Notes: generated from the sequence alone by a model not told the origin. A DNA stretch of 64,000 bases from Gaertneriomyces semiglobifer (GCA_025558075.1 JAHLKF010000003.1:310001-374000), one strand, 5' to 3'; positions 21,115-33,657 are shown, numbered from the stretch's first letter. Numbers and translations are program-made.

Positions 21115-23975
21115 CTATCGGTCGCGCCCATGCAACGATGACAATAAACTGCCTCCGCCCTGTCTCCTATTGCTGGTCACAAAGTTTGCGCTAGTTGACG
21201 ATCGCGCTTGAGAATATTCACCCGTATCGGAACCTTCAGCAGGCTGGCTCTCACTGAACCTGCCCCCGGCGGGACCTCGTGATACGACTTGAGTAAGATC
21301 AATCGCCTTGCCACCGACGTGCAGTAAACCGATATACGAGCTGGCCTTGGACCTCAAGTAATATGCAAACAGACACTGAGCTTGAAGCATATTGTTGCGG
21401 CCCTGAAACGAACAGCGTCAGCGTGACGGACATACGAGTCGGGCATAAGCAATGCCTACCGGATATACGTCATATACGACCCCTTCCACAACCAGGTTAT
21501 AATGTGGCGGCCACTTGGTGTAGTTCCGCAGTTGGATGCTCCGAGCAGGATCTACGAACTGTGTCACCACGCATCTATGATACACTGTTGGGTGCATCAC
21601 TTACCGGGCTTGGATCCTACTGGTACGAAGTACTTGCTGGAGAAGGCATAGTTGCCATAAGCGGCGAAGTTTTCTCCCGGCATATTCTCATCCAAAAACC
21701 GACAAAATAGGTGCATAACCAATTGAGAGTCAGTCGGAAGCCACTCTTGGGACCAAGCATGGCCTTGAGAGGACGATCCCCCGTTCCACTTGAAGCTAGC
21801 CAAGCTACTACCTTCAGCAAGCTCTTTCATAGCATCCACGTTAGCAGCCGCGTCCAATATCGCATGCTTGAACCAGACGTTTCCTTACGTTGAATTCTCT
21901 CGACAATATACGCCCGACATTCATAATTGGGCATACTCAGATAGTTCTCCAATTTCATCCTCTCCTGAACAAGTGGTTCCTGTTGGAAGACCAGTGTCAG
22001 AGACGAATTGCCGGTGTCCCTCCGCCAGCTGCGTACTCACATTTCGAGACTGCTGACTTAGTTCATACAAATTTGTAGGCTTTGTCGGGGATTGCGCTTG
22101 CGTTGCCCCAAACATGGCAGGCTTTGTCGCGGATGATTGACCAAACATACCGCTCGTGGATGCACCGAAGAGGCCGCTTGGTGTGGCCGCTCCACCAAAA
22201 AGACCGCCTGACGTGGTTCCTGTTATTCGACATGTGTCAGAACCTTTCCTATACCGGAAGAGTACGGAAAACCTACCACCAAACGCACCCGTCGGTTGCT
22301 GGCTGGTTGAAGCCGTAATGGCAGCAATTGCAGCTTTGTTTGCCGCAGCCATTCCAGCTTGCATGGTCGCCGCCGCACAAGTAAGGTGTTCTAGTCCGGC
22401 AGTCGTGAATTCTTTGTCACACCTGCGGATTCTGTTTGCGAGAGGCTTCAAGACTTTCCGAGCTAGCCACTAATAACGAATGAGGCTTAGGCTTATGATT
22501 GAACGGGTGGTGTAGAACGAGGGTGCTTACGGTCCGCATATTCTCAGTCCATTCGTCAATATAATTCTCAACGTTCCATTCGTCCAGTGTCTGCAAGTAC
22601 CGCTCATGAGAATGATGACAACTCCATCAATCCCAACCTGAGGAAGCCAACGCTAACCTTTTGCGCTTCTTTCACAACGATACCGTCTTCAATACGTTCC
22701 TGTATTTTGGCCGGCGTGGAAGTTTTCAACGCGGGTTGAAACTTGGGAACACTGGGCGACATTAAAGAACGATGTGGACTTGGTCTGAAAAACGTAACGG
22801 AATCATCCCGCTCAACGTAATCTAGGCAATCGAAAACGTCAGAATACTGGTACCAGTGACTTCAGGAGCAAAGCTGAAAGACTCACCGGCGTCTGTTGCG
22901 TGGCGTTCGGCTGTCGTAAGCATCTCATCGAGCGCACGTCTATCGCGGATTGGTTCGATATCCATACTGACTGGTGAGGTACTCAGCATGTACTTTGCCA
23001 AGGGCGACGCTGGGGAGCTCCCTGATGGTAATAAACCCCGGTCTCGGCGCGGAGTAGCGGAACCATAACTGGTTGGTCTAGGTCGCAACATACTCTGTCC
23101 ACGATGAGGCGATGGCTCGAAGGCTGGCTTTACAACGCTGGCATACTTGGATTGCTCGGCCGCTTGAGCAGACGCAGGCGCTTCAAAGTTACATTAGCAA
23201 CAACCGATATGATTGGAACTGCGAGGAGCTACTTACTGTTGGGGTCCAGTCCCAACATCAACCTTTGAGCTGGTGTTAGAGAATAATCGGCAAAAGTCGG
23301 CAATGGCCGGAAGTACTTGAAGAGTAACACGACCACATTGGTCAACGTCAATATGACAAGGAATATAACTGAACAGAGATAGTTGCATCAGAAGAGCCTC
23401 GTCAATATAGTCTTTTCAAGTCGCATAAACCTACATGCAATGTGTGCGGGCTTGTTCAGCTTAGGAGATAATAGTTTTGTTTGAATTAACCTAGGAGATT
23501 ACATTTTCAGATGCCCAGCCGTAGGTGTTGGCAAGTAAAGATGCGCTTACTGATAGTATCCCAGTTGATAGGATGTGACCAACAAAGCCAAAAACCCTCC
23601 ATTATATGTCATCTTCTTTGCATCCAATTCGGTCCAGGTGTATTTTGCAATGTGAGCAGCCACATCCTTCATGGCGGGGTGCTCCCAGCGCAATGGGGTA
23701 CCTGGGCTTCTCTGCTTACTTGGAGGGCCTTGGCGAGTAGGGGTATATGTCGCGGGACTTCCATATGTACCAGATCCGGCGTTAGGTGAAGACGGGGCTT
23801 CCTTCGAGCTACTCCAGGGAGATCCTCCCATCGACCTGTTTCGCGAACTTTTGGCAATGGGTGATGCTGTGGGTGTTCCATATTCTCTCATCTTCTGTCT
23901 ATGACTGGAGATGGGCGTGCTGGGCGTTTGCGCCAGACGATTTCTGGTCGGCGATAAAACGGAATCACGCAACAT
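21115..23975 (-). CDS. TMEM209: TMEM209-like nuclear-envelope protein carrying GLFG motifs
   Basis: Human TMEM209 is a nuclear-envelope protein reported to bind NUP205. The exon at 23975-23547 has an unstructured Ser/Pro-rich N-terminus and a first hydrophobic segment (MTYNGGFLALLVTSYQL). The next exon gives a second (VIFLVILTLTNVVVLLFKYF) then TFADYSLTPAQRLMLGLDPN. Downstream are LDEWNVENYIDEWTENM, PLANRIRRCDKEFTTAG, an FG-rich insert, then the conserved C-terminal block KELAEGSSLASFKWNGG, LPTDSQLVMHLFCRFLDENM, NYAFSSKYFVPVGSKP and LQAQCLFAYYLRSKASS, ending at 21115. About nine exons are needed; the exons between 22450 and 23200 are only partly resolved. Confidence 0.75.
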
Positions 23976-24878
23976 GACAGTCTCTAGCTTGCGAATTTAC
24001 CAACTTATTAGTGTTTGTAGAGTGGTTGGTGCTTTCGCACTCGAGAGTTGCGAAGGTTCGCGGTCTCAGATCCCACTTTTTTCAACAAAGTCCGGCAGAC
24101 GACATCGCAATGACTTTACACATTCAAAAAACTCAATTGGCATATACATATGGGCCACGACGAACGTCCATAGGGTATTTGATCAGTGGACTCATTTGAA
24201 GGCACATCACGGACAGGGTTTTGACCCGACTCTCGGACGCACTGAATGTGGCAGGGCTGCTACACTGACAGACAGAACCAAGTTCCTCTTGGACTGCATA
24301 CATCATCCCACGGTTTTTCAGATACAATTGGAAGCATTTTGTCTGTCTAGTTGTTGGAATCACTTTGCAACAACCTTATGTAGTCATAAATTTCATATCA
24401 TGCCGGGAATGTACAGTCCCTTACACGGGAATGGAAAACAGACTGGACCTTCGTTGACCGGTCTGTTTGGCCAGGGAAATACTTTACCACAAGGCCCTGA
24501 CTTCAAGTTTCCCAACCATTCACTCCGTATGCAGGAACTCGCACCGTCCAACGTTCACCGATTGAGCGAACTGCAATGACCACGTTGCCAATGCAGTCAC
24601 GTCTTTGGAGCAGTGCATTCCGCAGACTGGCTGCATGACCTCCTGAGGAACTAACACCATTCTACCATTGCACTCAACTTCACTGGGGTCGTCACGTTTC
24701 ATCGGTCTGTCCGAAGGAATCGTCCGAACAAGGTCAAACGCGTCGAGTGCAACTCGCAGATTCCCTTCTCATCTGGCGTAAGTTGATGCACACTGGATAG
24801 CTAGAGGTAGATAGATATATTTTACTAGGATTCGGCTACGTTAGTGTAGCAGGAATCGGCATTTTGTTGTTGCAGGAG
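23976..24878. other. Unresolved 0.9-kb region between TMEM209-like gene and TOP2
   Basis: Both strands are partly open. On minus, 24702-24520 runs from an ATG (MKRDDPSEVECNGRMVLVPQ) through CGMHCSKDVTALATWSLQFA and reads like a protein exon. On plus, 24402-24579 (MYSPLHGNGKQTGPSLTGLF) is also open. Neither joins cleanly to a longer gene with consistent splice sites. The part nearest 24879 must hold the TOP2 promoter. Confidence 0.35.
24520..24702 (-). CDS. Possible exon or small ORF, unidentified
   Basis: There are 60 codons from the ATG at 24702-24700. Cys and His are spaced as CGMHC in the middle. The frame stays open upstream of the ATG for about 23 codons to an in-frame stop. No partner exon was found with certainty and I do not recognise the family. 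Confidence 0.25.
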   Translation of the reverse strand: MKRDDPSEVECNGRMVLVPQEVMQPVCGMHCSKDVTALATWSLQFAQSVNVGRCEFLHTE

Positions 24879-27800
24879 ATGTCGAGCAGCGAATGGGACG
24901 ACGAGTTCGTCGCTGCAAAGCCAAAGGTATGGGAAAATGTTTGCAGGTTACAAGTCGTTGGCAATTTCCCATTAATCGACTGGCAGGTAACGAAAAAGGC
25001 TGCCGTTGTTGCTGCTATTGAGGCAACCAAGAAACCGAGAGTGACCAAGAAAAAGGCGGCGCTTGCCGAAGCCAATACTGACCATGGATTTCCTGATACC
25101 CCCGAGTTCAGCAAGCCGCTTGGCACTGGCAAGACAGTCGAGGAGGTACCAATTTGCTCAATGGTCTTACTCCTTTGCAGTTATGGTTAACGGTGTTTTG
25201 GGCGACCAGATTTACCAGAAGAAGACCCAACTGGAGCATATTCTCATTCGCCCCGACACATACATAGGGTCCATCGAGTCCCAAACGCAGAAGATGTGGG
25301 TCTACGAAAATGATCGGATGGTGTGGCGGGACGTTACTTTTGTTCCAGGGCTTTATAAAATCTTTGACGAGATCATCGTGAACGGTACGCGCCCCGTCCG
25401 ACTTCTTGCATACGCACCTTGTCCTTAACTCTTTCCTTTGGGCAGCTGCGGACAACAAGGTTCGCGATCCGTCAATGGATACTATTCGTGTTAACATTGA
25501 TAGGGAAAATAATGTTGTCTCCGTCTACAACAATGGAAGTGGTATTCCCATCGAAATGCATGCTAAGGAGGGCGTTTATGTTCCAGAACTCATCTTTGGG
25601 CATTTACTCACGTCTTCCAATTACGACGATAATGAGAAAAAGATTACGGGTGGCCGAAACGGTTACGGTGCTAAACTCTGTAACATCTTCAGTACTGAGT
25701 TTACCGTTGAGACGGCGGATTCCAAAAGTGGTCGCAAATTCGTACAAACGCATTTCGACAACATGAGTCGAAAGAGCACACCAAAAATTACCAACAATGC
25801 AAAGGGCGAAGAGTACACGAAGATCACCTTCAAACCGGATTTGAAGAGGTTCGGAATGACTAGCATTGATGACGACTTTGAAGCACTGGCGAAGAAGCGT
25901 GCTTATGATATGGCGGGATGCATCCGCGGGGTCAAAGTTTACCTCAATGATGTTCGCATCAAAGTGAAAGACTTCAAGGACTATGCCGAAATGTACGTCA
26001 ATAGCGGGTCGTCTACAGGATTGGTGGGAAAGCCGACTATCATATATGAACGACCGAATGAGCGTTGGGAAGTTGCTTTCACCTTGAGTGATGGGCAGTT
26101 TCAACAAGTTAGTTTTGTCAACTCTATCTGCACAATGAAAGGCGGAACGCACGTGAATCACGTTGCTGATCAATTGGTCAACAATCTCATCGAGGCTGTG
26201 AAGAAGAAGGACAAGAAAGGCGTCCCACTCAAGCCATTCCAAGCTAAAAACCACCTCTGGATCTTTGTCAACTGTTACATCGAGAACCCCGCGTTCGATT
26301 CCCAAACCAAGGAGAATATGACTCTTCGTCAAAGCAGCTTCGGTTCCAAGTGTGCTATTTCTGATGATTTTATCAAGAAGGGTGAGCTGCTTTTACTTTC
26401 AAAATGAAATCGATACCATCCACTCAATCGAGTATGCAGTCGTCAAGTCTGGAGTTGTTGATAACATTCTCAGTTTCGCAAAATTCAAGCAAGATCAGTT
26501 GCTCAAGAAAACTGACGGCACCAAGCGTGCTAGGATCACCGGTTTAGCCAAACTCGATGATGCTAACAATGCAGGCACACGCAATGCGCATAAATGTACC
26601 CTGATTCTGACCGAGGGAGACTCCGCCAAGGCTCTTGCCATTAGCGGGCTCTCAGTTGTAGGGCGGGACAATTTCGGAGTGTTCCCCTTACGAGGCAAGC
26701 TACTCAATGTTCGAGAAGCATCCCATACGCAAATTACGAACAACGCCGAAATCAATGCAATCAAACAGATTCTTGGGCTACAACACGGCAAGGTTTACAA
26801 AAGCACGGAAGGTTTACGTTATGGCCACTTAATGATCATGACCGATCAAGACCATGACGGATCACACATTAAAGGGTTGATTATCAACCTTCTGGACCAT
26901 TTTTGGCCCAGTCTGCTCGCTGTCCCTGGCTTCCTTTTGGAGTTTATCACGCCCATCGTCAAAGTCACCAAAGGTACCAATTCTAATAAAAGAGAAGTAT
27001 CATTCTTTACCATACCAGAGTATGAGGCATGGAAGGAGGCCAATGAAGATGGCAAAGGGTGGACTATCAAATACTACAAGGGTCTGGGCACCAGCACTAC
27101 TGATGATGCCAAGAAGTACTTCTCTGCGATGGACAGGCATTTGAAGTCATTCGCGCCCGCTGATGAAGGTGAACGACGACTGATTGATATGGCATTCAGC
27201 AAAAAAAAGGCGGACGATCGAAAAGAATGGCTACGGCAATTCGAGCCTGGGACCTACATGGATCATGATCAAGAGAGTATTCCCATCTCCGACTTCATCA
27301 ACAAGGAGCTTATACTTTTTTCCATGGCTGATAACGCTCGCTCCATCCCATCTGCCGTTGATGGTTTGAAGCCCGGCCAGAGGAAAATCATTTTCTCGTG
27401 CTTCAAACGGAACCTGAAAGCCGAACTTAAGGTTGCCCAGCTTGCCGGTTATGTTTCAGAGCATTCCGCGTATCACCATGGGGAACAAAGTTTAGCGACG
27501 ACCATCGTCGGCTTGGCCCAGAACTATGTGGGAAGTAATAACTTGCCATTGCTGGAACCCCGCGGACAATTCGGTACACGTCTGCAAGGAGGGAAGGACG
27601 CTGCAAGCCCGCGTTATATTTACACTGTGCTGTCACCATTGACTAGAGCGTTGTTTCATCCGGCAGATGATGCCCTGCTAAACTATCAGAATGAGGACGG
27701 CCAGAATATAGAACCACAATGGTATCTTCCGATCTTGCCCACTCTTTTGTTGAATGGTAGTGAGGGCATAGGGACCGGCTGGTCATCGTCGATTCCCAAT

Positions 27801-29737
27801 TACAACCCGCGTGATATCGTGGACAATCTCTATCGCTTGATGAAAGGAGAAGAACCTCTGCCGATGCATCCGTGGTATCGTGGTTTCAACGGATCAATCG
27901 AGCAAATCGGACAGGACAAGTACCGTGTTAGCGGGTGCATCTCAAAGATCGATGACACTACTGTCGAGATAACAGAACTTCCAATCCGTACCTGGACTCA
28001 AAATTACAAGGAAGATCTTGAATCATGGCTGACGGGCACTGAAAAGCAGGCGTCTTGGATCAAAGAGTATAGGGAATATCATACGCATTCTAATGTGCAT
28101 TTCCACGTAACGTTGTCTGAGGAACAAATGGCCTTGGCGGAGCAGGAGGGCCTGGAAAAGCGCTTCAAACTAGTATCGACGATATCTACAAGTAATTTGG
28201 TTTGCTTTGATCGCGAGGGTCGCATCAAGCGGTATGAGAGTATTGATGAAATCTTGAGAGAGTTCTACGAGCTTCGCCTGGGCCACTATTACAAGAGGAA
28301 GCAATTCCTTCTTGATCAACTCACTCATGACCTTGCCAAGCTCGATAACAAAGTGAGGTTCGTAACTGAGATCATCAAGGGTGAACTCGTCGTGCAGAAC
28401 AAAAAGCGTGACGTGCTTTTCCGCGAGCTGAAGCAACGGAAGTATCTACCGGTACATGCAAAGAAAGATAAATTGGGAGATGCTGAAGCTGAGGATGAAA
28501 GTGACGCCGACCCTACTGATACTAAGAGCCATGGTTATGATTACTTGCTCTCAATGCCGATCTGGAATTTAACATGGGAGAAAGTTCAAAAACTTTTGAA
28601 TGAGAAGCAAATTAAGGAAGCGGAAGTTTCTGCTTTAAGCAGTCAATCAGTCTTTGACTTGTGGCGTACGGATCTTGAAGCCTTTCTCGTCCAATGGGAT
28701 TCATACGAAAGCGCTTTGGAGGTATCCGAAGCCCAGCGCCCCGCGAACTCCACCACTGCTTCGAACCGGAAGAAGGCATCGGCACCCAAAGTGAGCGCAA
28801 AACCTCGGGTAGTCAAAACGCCCGTTGTATCCCTTTCGTCAGACGAAGAAATTCAACCACAAAATGATGCAGTCAAAGGTAAGCTTCGGTCGCCATGCGT
28901 GACTCAGTAACGTCAAACTGACTCGGCGACAGCTGCTCCTATCAAACCCGTCGCGAAGCGAAGGACTGTGAAACCTAAAGCAACGGAGCTTGCCCCCAAG
29001 GATGAACCGGAGGTAAGTATCTGCCAATCCCTGCAAGTGGCTGATGTGCTGACTGAGCCTTGCAATAGGACATGATGATTTTCAGCGCACCTCCAAAATC
29101 CGTGGCTTCTAAACCTAAGAGAGTCATAAGGAAAGCCACTGCTGCCGCTCCAGAAGTGGAGGATGTGGCCGCAACCATGTCTACACTGTCACTGGGTGAT
29201 ACAGATGCTGTGAAAAAGCGTTCGCTTGGTGCTAAAAAGGCGGCGGCTCCTGGCAAAACCCGCACCGCTGTTGCGAAGTCGAACACCACTGAGCCAATAG
29301 TGATAGATAGTTTTGCGTTTGACGATGATGATGAAAGTAAAACTGTGGTGTCCAACCGGAAACCGGCGGCCAAGCCAAGGGCTGCTACCAAAGCGATAAA
29401 GACTAAGAGGAGCGTTGACGATTGGGACGCCCAAAGTGATGAACATGTTGAGAACGAGATGGATGTGGATGGGCTTGTGACGGCCGCTCCAGCCAAGTCC
29501 CGGCAAAAGCGTGTCGTCAATACTAAGGCTACTTCTGCCAAAACACGAAGGGCCATAGTGATCTCAAGCTCAGAAGATGAAAGTGCACCACCAGCTGCCA
29601 GCAGTGGCCCCACTCGAACCACTCGTGGCAGAAAACCTGTGAGTTACGCTTTGGGCTTTGAGTCAGAGGATTCTGCGGGTGGCGATTCTGACGGCTTTCA
29701 GGCCAATATGACGGTAGACGATGAGGACTATGAATAG
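24879..29737 (+). CDS. TOP2: DNA topoisomerase II
   Basis: This is the ATP-dependent type IIA topoisomerase that decatenates nuclear DNA. The start ATG is at 24879 (MSSSEWDDEFVAAKPK). A short Lys-rich N-terminus precedes the GHKL ATPase (LIRPDTYIGSIESQTQKMWV, NNGSGIPIEMHAKEGVYVPE, GRNGYGAKLCNIFS). The transducer ends with SFGSKCAISDDFIKK, spliced to VVKSGVVDNILSFAKF. TOPRIM motifs are TLILTEGDSAKALA and MTDQDHDGSHIKGL. The cleavage domain holds the active-site Tyr in AASPRYIYTVLSPLTR (about 27610). The C-terminal tail (28720-29737) is charged, with repeated SSDEE and SSSEDES acidic patches and Lys-rich blocks, split by at least two small introns. It ends tail-to-tail with LRRC23. Confidence 0.97.
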
Positions 29738-29926
29738 GTTAGACCGAATGAGGTGACCATATCCGCAGCACGACGACTTCGTCGAAAGCGCACCCACGGC
29801 AGTCATCTTAAATGTGACTATGTTTCCTTCAATGCATCATGAACGATGTTGCTTATGTAAAAATACACCAGTGTCCCAAGATTTCTGAGCAAAGCCGGTC
29901 TCTTCCGCAGCGAAACTATATCCCTA

Positions 29927-31183
29927 TCAAGCCTCTTCGTCACTGTTTTCGCTGTTATCGTCTCCTTCCTCCTCATCATTGGCTTGCGGTTTGTCTTGCT
30001 CTTCCGGCGCCGGATCAGCGTCAACGCCCTCAAGATGATCTTCAGGTGGCGGTTCGTCCGCCTGCTCCAACTGATCTGCGTGCTCCCGACGATATGCCTC
30101 TGCCTCCTCACGTTCCTCATCAGTCACTACATCCTTGTCCAATCTCTCCAAGTCTGGTAAACGGCCCAGGACTTCCATGCGGTAATTAGGATTGTCCGCA
30201 ATTGGATTGTCTAGCATGACAAACAGGGTTCAGTTCACAGAGAAAGATGTCCCTTCAGCGGTAACTTTACTCGCACTCACCCATCAGCACCAATATTTTT
30301 ATACCCAAGTATCGCAAGTTATTCACCTCACTCATTCGTTCTAAAGCATTTCCGCGCAAGTTCAAATATATTATTTTCCCACCAGCCCACGTTTCTCTCA
30401 TCTTTAAACTCCGAATTTGGTTGTCGCGGAGGTGAAGAATCTGCAAAGTTGTAGCTTGTATACCGATGTCAGATAATGAACGAAGGCGGTTGTTGCCCAA
30501 ATATAGTTTTTGTAGTTTTGGTGCAGTGACGGCGACAGTTGTGATGGCATTTGAACGTGCTTCAAGATGCAACAGAGACGGGAGAGAGAGTTTGACGGCA
30601 GACATTCTATTTTCTGTGCTCACGAGGTACCATCAAATTGAGTTCTGGGTTCGCCGTGTAAGTAACGTCAAACAAACCCACCATTCAAGTTCAACCAACC
30701 ACACATCGGCCATTCTTCAATTTCCATGTCCTCGATTTGATTCCTGGCCAAGTTGACAAATTGCAGATACTTTTTTCGATCAAGCACCTTCGGGACCTTC
30801 ATGAGCATATTGGAGTGCATATCCAAGCTCAACAGGTAATCCAATGGAGCTAACGGCGTAATGTCTTTTACTGCATTGAGGCTAAGATCCTAAGTGATCC
30901 GGAGGCATACATATAGCGTACTCGGTTACATCCCATAGACTCTCAGCAGAGAATCATACCACTATTCACTTACAATGTAACGCAGATGAATGTACTTTTC
31001 TAATGCTGAGATATCAGTGATGCCTGCATCATGAAGTTCTAATCGCGTGAATGCATGGGAAAGGCCATTTCCAGTGCGAGCCAGCAGAGAAAGGTGTGGT
31101 GCGATTAACGCCTGGTCCAAGGCACGCTCAGGACTGCCCTTTTCATGATCTACCTCTGGAGGAGGAGAGCCCGTATCTGACAT
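29927..31183 (-). CDS. LRRC23: Leucine-rich-repeat protein LRRC23, radial-spoke type
   Basis: In animals and other flagellates LRRC23 is an axonemal radial-spoke (RS3) component. The ATG at 31183 gives an acidic N-terminus, then LRRs: FTRLELHDAGITDISALEK, SLLHLEARSNAITTVAV, LQKLYLGNNRLRSLSDIG, LQILHLRDNQIRSL and IYLNLRGNALERMSEVNNL. The LRR cap is DNPIADNPNYRMEVLGRLPD then LERLDKDVVTDEEREEAEAY. The C-terminus is very acidic (EEEGDDNSENSDEEA). Introns of about 60-120 bp separate four or so exons. DNP..DNPNYR followed by LERLDKD is the feature that favours LRRC23 over U2A'-like or PP1 sds22-like LRR proteins. Confidence 0.82.
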
Positions 31184-31854
31184 GATGGTTTTCAGCTAAC
31201 TAACGATGCAAACATAACTTCGAAAAACGCGCCAGTGCAGCCGTGATGAGCGGAGTTGCTTGTGTAAGCATCAAGCAATCAAACGCGTCATGTGACCCAT
31301 TTTCTTCCAAATGTCATCAATGGCGTCCTCGTCGCCTCGCTTTCCCCCCTTCCACTCTTCAACTCCTTCAACTTCCCCCCACCTCCAGCAAAGACGTAAC
31401 CCGTAAGAGAAAGTCGGTTTTACTCTGTCGAATAAGTCAGCTTCTGCCATCGTCTTCGTCGTCCGTCTCTACTTCCGAGTCGCCAACTTGCTCAAGATTG
31501 GTTCGCTGTTCAAGCTGTGCTGTTTCCGGACACATACAGACCCCTTCGTGTACACACTTGCCTGCTCGTCTCGGGCCTAGTTCGTTACAACTCCGCTCTC
31601 CACACGACATAGTGTGCATATACCCCACAGCTCCTACATACCACATTCACTCCGCTGTGATTCGTGCAGTGGTTTTGTGTTATTGACTTCTCCGCTATAG
31701 GGTCATTGTTTGTGGGTTTTTCTCGTCGTGCTCAAAAGCCCGGTTCTGGGTAAATTGTGTCAACGGCTCCATCTTCGTCAGACGTTTTATTGGAAGTTTT
31801 CGCCTTGAATCGTCAGTGTGCGCGGTGTCGATTCCAACATCCTCAACGTGCGTA
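31184..31854. other. Divergent promoter region, LRRC23 and Nab3-like genes
   Basis: This 671-bp head-to-head region is strikingly pyrimidine-rich on the plus strand at about 31335-31395 (runs of C and T), and again in the leader before 31855. No protein-like frame was accepted. Confidence 0.5.
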
Positions 31855-33657
31855 ATGAACGGTCAGCAGTTTGGTGCGAACTCACAAGGCTCCCAACATC
31901 AGGTGGGTAATCGCGCCTTCACGCAGGCAGCACACGGCTGTACATCCGTCACCCGCAGTCTCACATCGTTCTCCTTCTGCTTTGCTTGATACCAGTCGGG
32001 ATTTTTCGTAGATAATAATCCTCATCACTCTTCCTCGCTTCACGGCCCACAGATGTCAAAGCCACAACAAGCTTTTCCGTCTCCTCCATCTTCCGCATCA
32101 GTTCATCCCAACCATGGGTCCTTTCCGAACCAAGCTTCTCGGGCGGGTAACTTTTCCGCGTATGGTGGCGCGCAACAAGGATTTCAACGGTCGCAGCCCT
32201 CGCGGTTTGGTCCCCCGTCTCAGGGTGGTGGCGGTGGTGCGCGCGGAGGATTTACGGGACGTAGCAGTGGTCCTCGTGGGGATATGAGCAATCGCGGTGG
32301 GTATCAGGGTGGGCCATCTGCTCATAACTTGAACAGCTCCGCTAGCAGCTTCAACAACAATCAAGGAGTAGTCCCATCTTCCAATCCTCCACCCGCAGCC
32401 CTTCCTCAAGCGTCCTACGCCTTCCATCCTCACCATTGGGTCTCGTTCATTGCTCCACCGGAGGTCCTTTCTAAATGTCCGCAAAACTCGCGGTTGTTCA
32501 TCGGCAACTTAGCTTCTGAGTCTACCACTAAACCGGCCGTCGCCAAGATATTTGCTCCGTATGGTAACATCGTTGAGATTGTCCTGAAAGGCAGCTACGG
32601 ATTTGTTCAGTTCGAAAGCACCCGTGCGTGCGAAGAGGCACGATTGAACGAGCAGGGCAAAATTGTTAGCGGACGAAGATGGGATTTGAAAGTTGCAAAG
32701 GATCGCAGAGCAGAGAGGGAAACGGGGCCTAGTGTGAAGCCTAAAGCGGATACGTACCTAGCTCGTCTTCGTGCTCGTCGTGCAGGCTCTGTTTCGTCGG
32801 ATTCTTCCAGATCGCGGTCACGATCCAGATCTCCTTCGCGCTCCCGTTCCCGCTCACCGAGGCGTTCATACAATCGCCGTGAGTCCTCCGAATCAGATCG
32901 TCGTGGATTTGCACAAAGACAGAGTAAATGGGGACCGGCCGCTAGCGGCACAACGAATAACAACGCTCCACTCAACGCTTCACAACAACCGACTGCAAAC
33001 GCTGCTGTTAATCCTCTTGCAGCACTAGGCGGTGTAGGCAATCTTCCACCTGAAACTGTAATACAACTTTTGCAGCTGTTGCAACAACAACAACAGCAGC
33101 AGCAGTTGCAGCAACTGCTACAGCTGGCAGGTGGAGGTAATATGCTTAATGCGGGTGTAGCACCTGGCGCACAGGTGCTTCCATCGCCTGCAGTCCCTGC
33201 CCCTTCACAAGCTGCAGCCGGCTCTGGCTTTTCTGGACTCCTTGGTAATCCAGCACTCGCTGGGTTACTTGGACAGCAACAACAATCGCAACATCGGGGG
33301 AATGCTCCCGGCCTTCCTAGCACTTTACCTGCCCAGCAACAGCAAGTCAATCTTATGGGACAACAAGGTCTCCTTGGTTTACTTGGTGGAGCTTTCGGCG
33401 GTCAGGCACAGCCTAACTTATCCGGACAACCACAGCAAGGCAGTCAGCCACAGCAGCAGCAAGGGTTACTAAGTATGTTAAATCAGCTACCTGGCATGCC
33501 TACTGCCTCGATGCCAGGAGTGGTTACCACCAGCACTGCCCCGCACACGAACTCACATGCCAACAATGGGCAGTCGATGCCTCAATCGGGGCAGCAACAG
33601 GAGAGCGTTCAAGACATATTGCAAAGATTGAAAATGCAGATGGATTCGAATAAGTAG
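31855..33657 (+). CDS. Nab3-like RRM protein with SR and Gln-rich domains
   Basis: The main exon runs to 33657. A short first exon from the ATG at 31855 (MNGQQFGANSQGSQHQ) joins through a GTGGGT donor at 31903 and a CCCACAG acceptor at 32052, keeping the frame. A Gly/Ser/Arg-rich N-terminus leads to one RRM (SRLFIGNLASESTTKPAVAK, IVLKGSYGFVQFESTRACEE, SGRRWDLKVAKDRR). Then come an RS stretch (SRSRSRSRSPSRSRSRSPRR) and a long Gln-rich tail with an uninterrupted Q run near 33080. The RRM and the Gln-rich C-terminus resemble yeast Nab3 of the Nrd1 termination complex. RALY/hnRNP-C relatives are the alternative. Confidence 0.75.

Noticed and set aside
23911..24579. 222-codon plus ORF
   Set aside because: The first part is antisense to the TMEM209-like first exon and no domain is visible; only the end (24402-24579) was kept as a weak possibility.
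25604..26332. 242-codon minus-strand ORF
   Set aside because: It is fully antisense to the TOP2 ATPase exon, whose sequence is strongly conserved; open by codon-bias shadow.
32607..33350. 247-codon minus-strand ORF rich in Cys
   Set aside because: It is antisense to the Gln-rich tail of the Nab3-like protein; CAG/CAA repeats read as Cys/Leu/Ala on the other strand.
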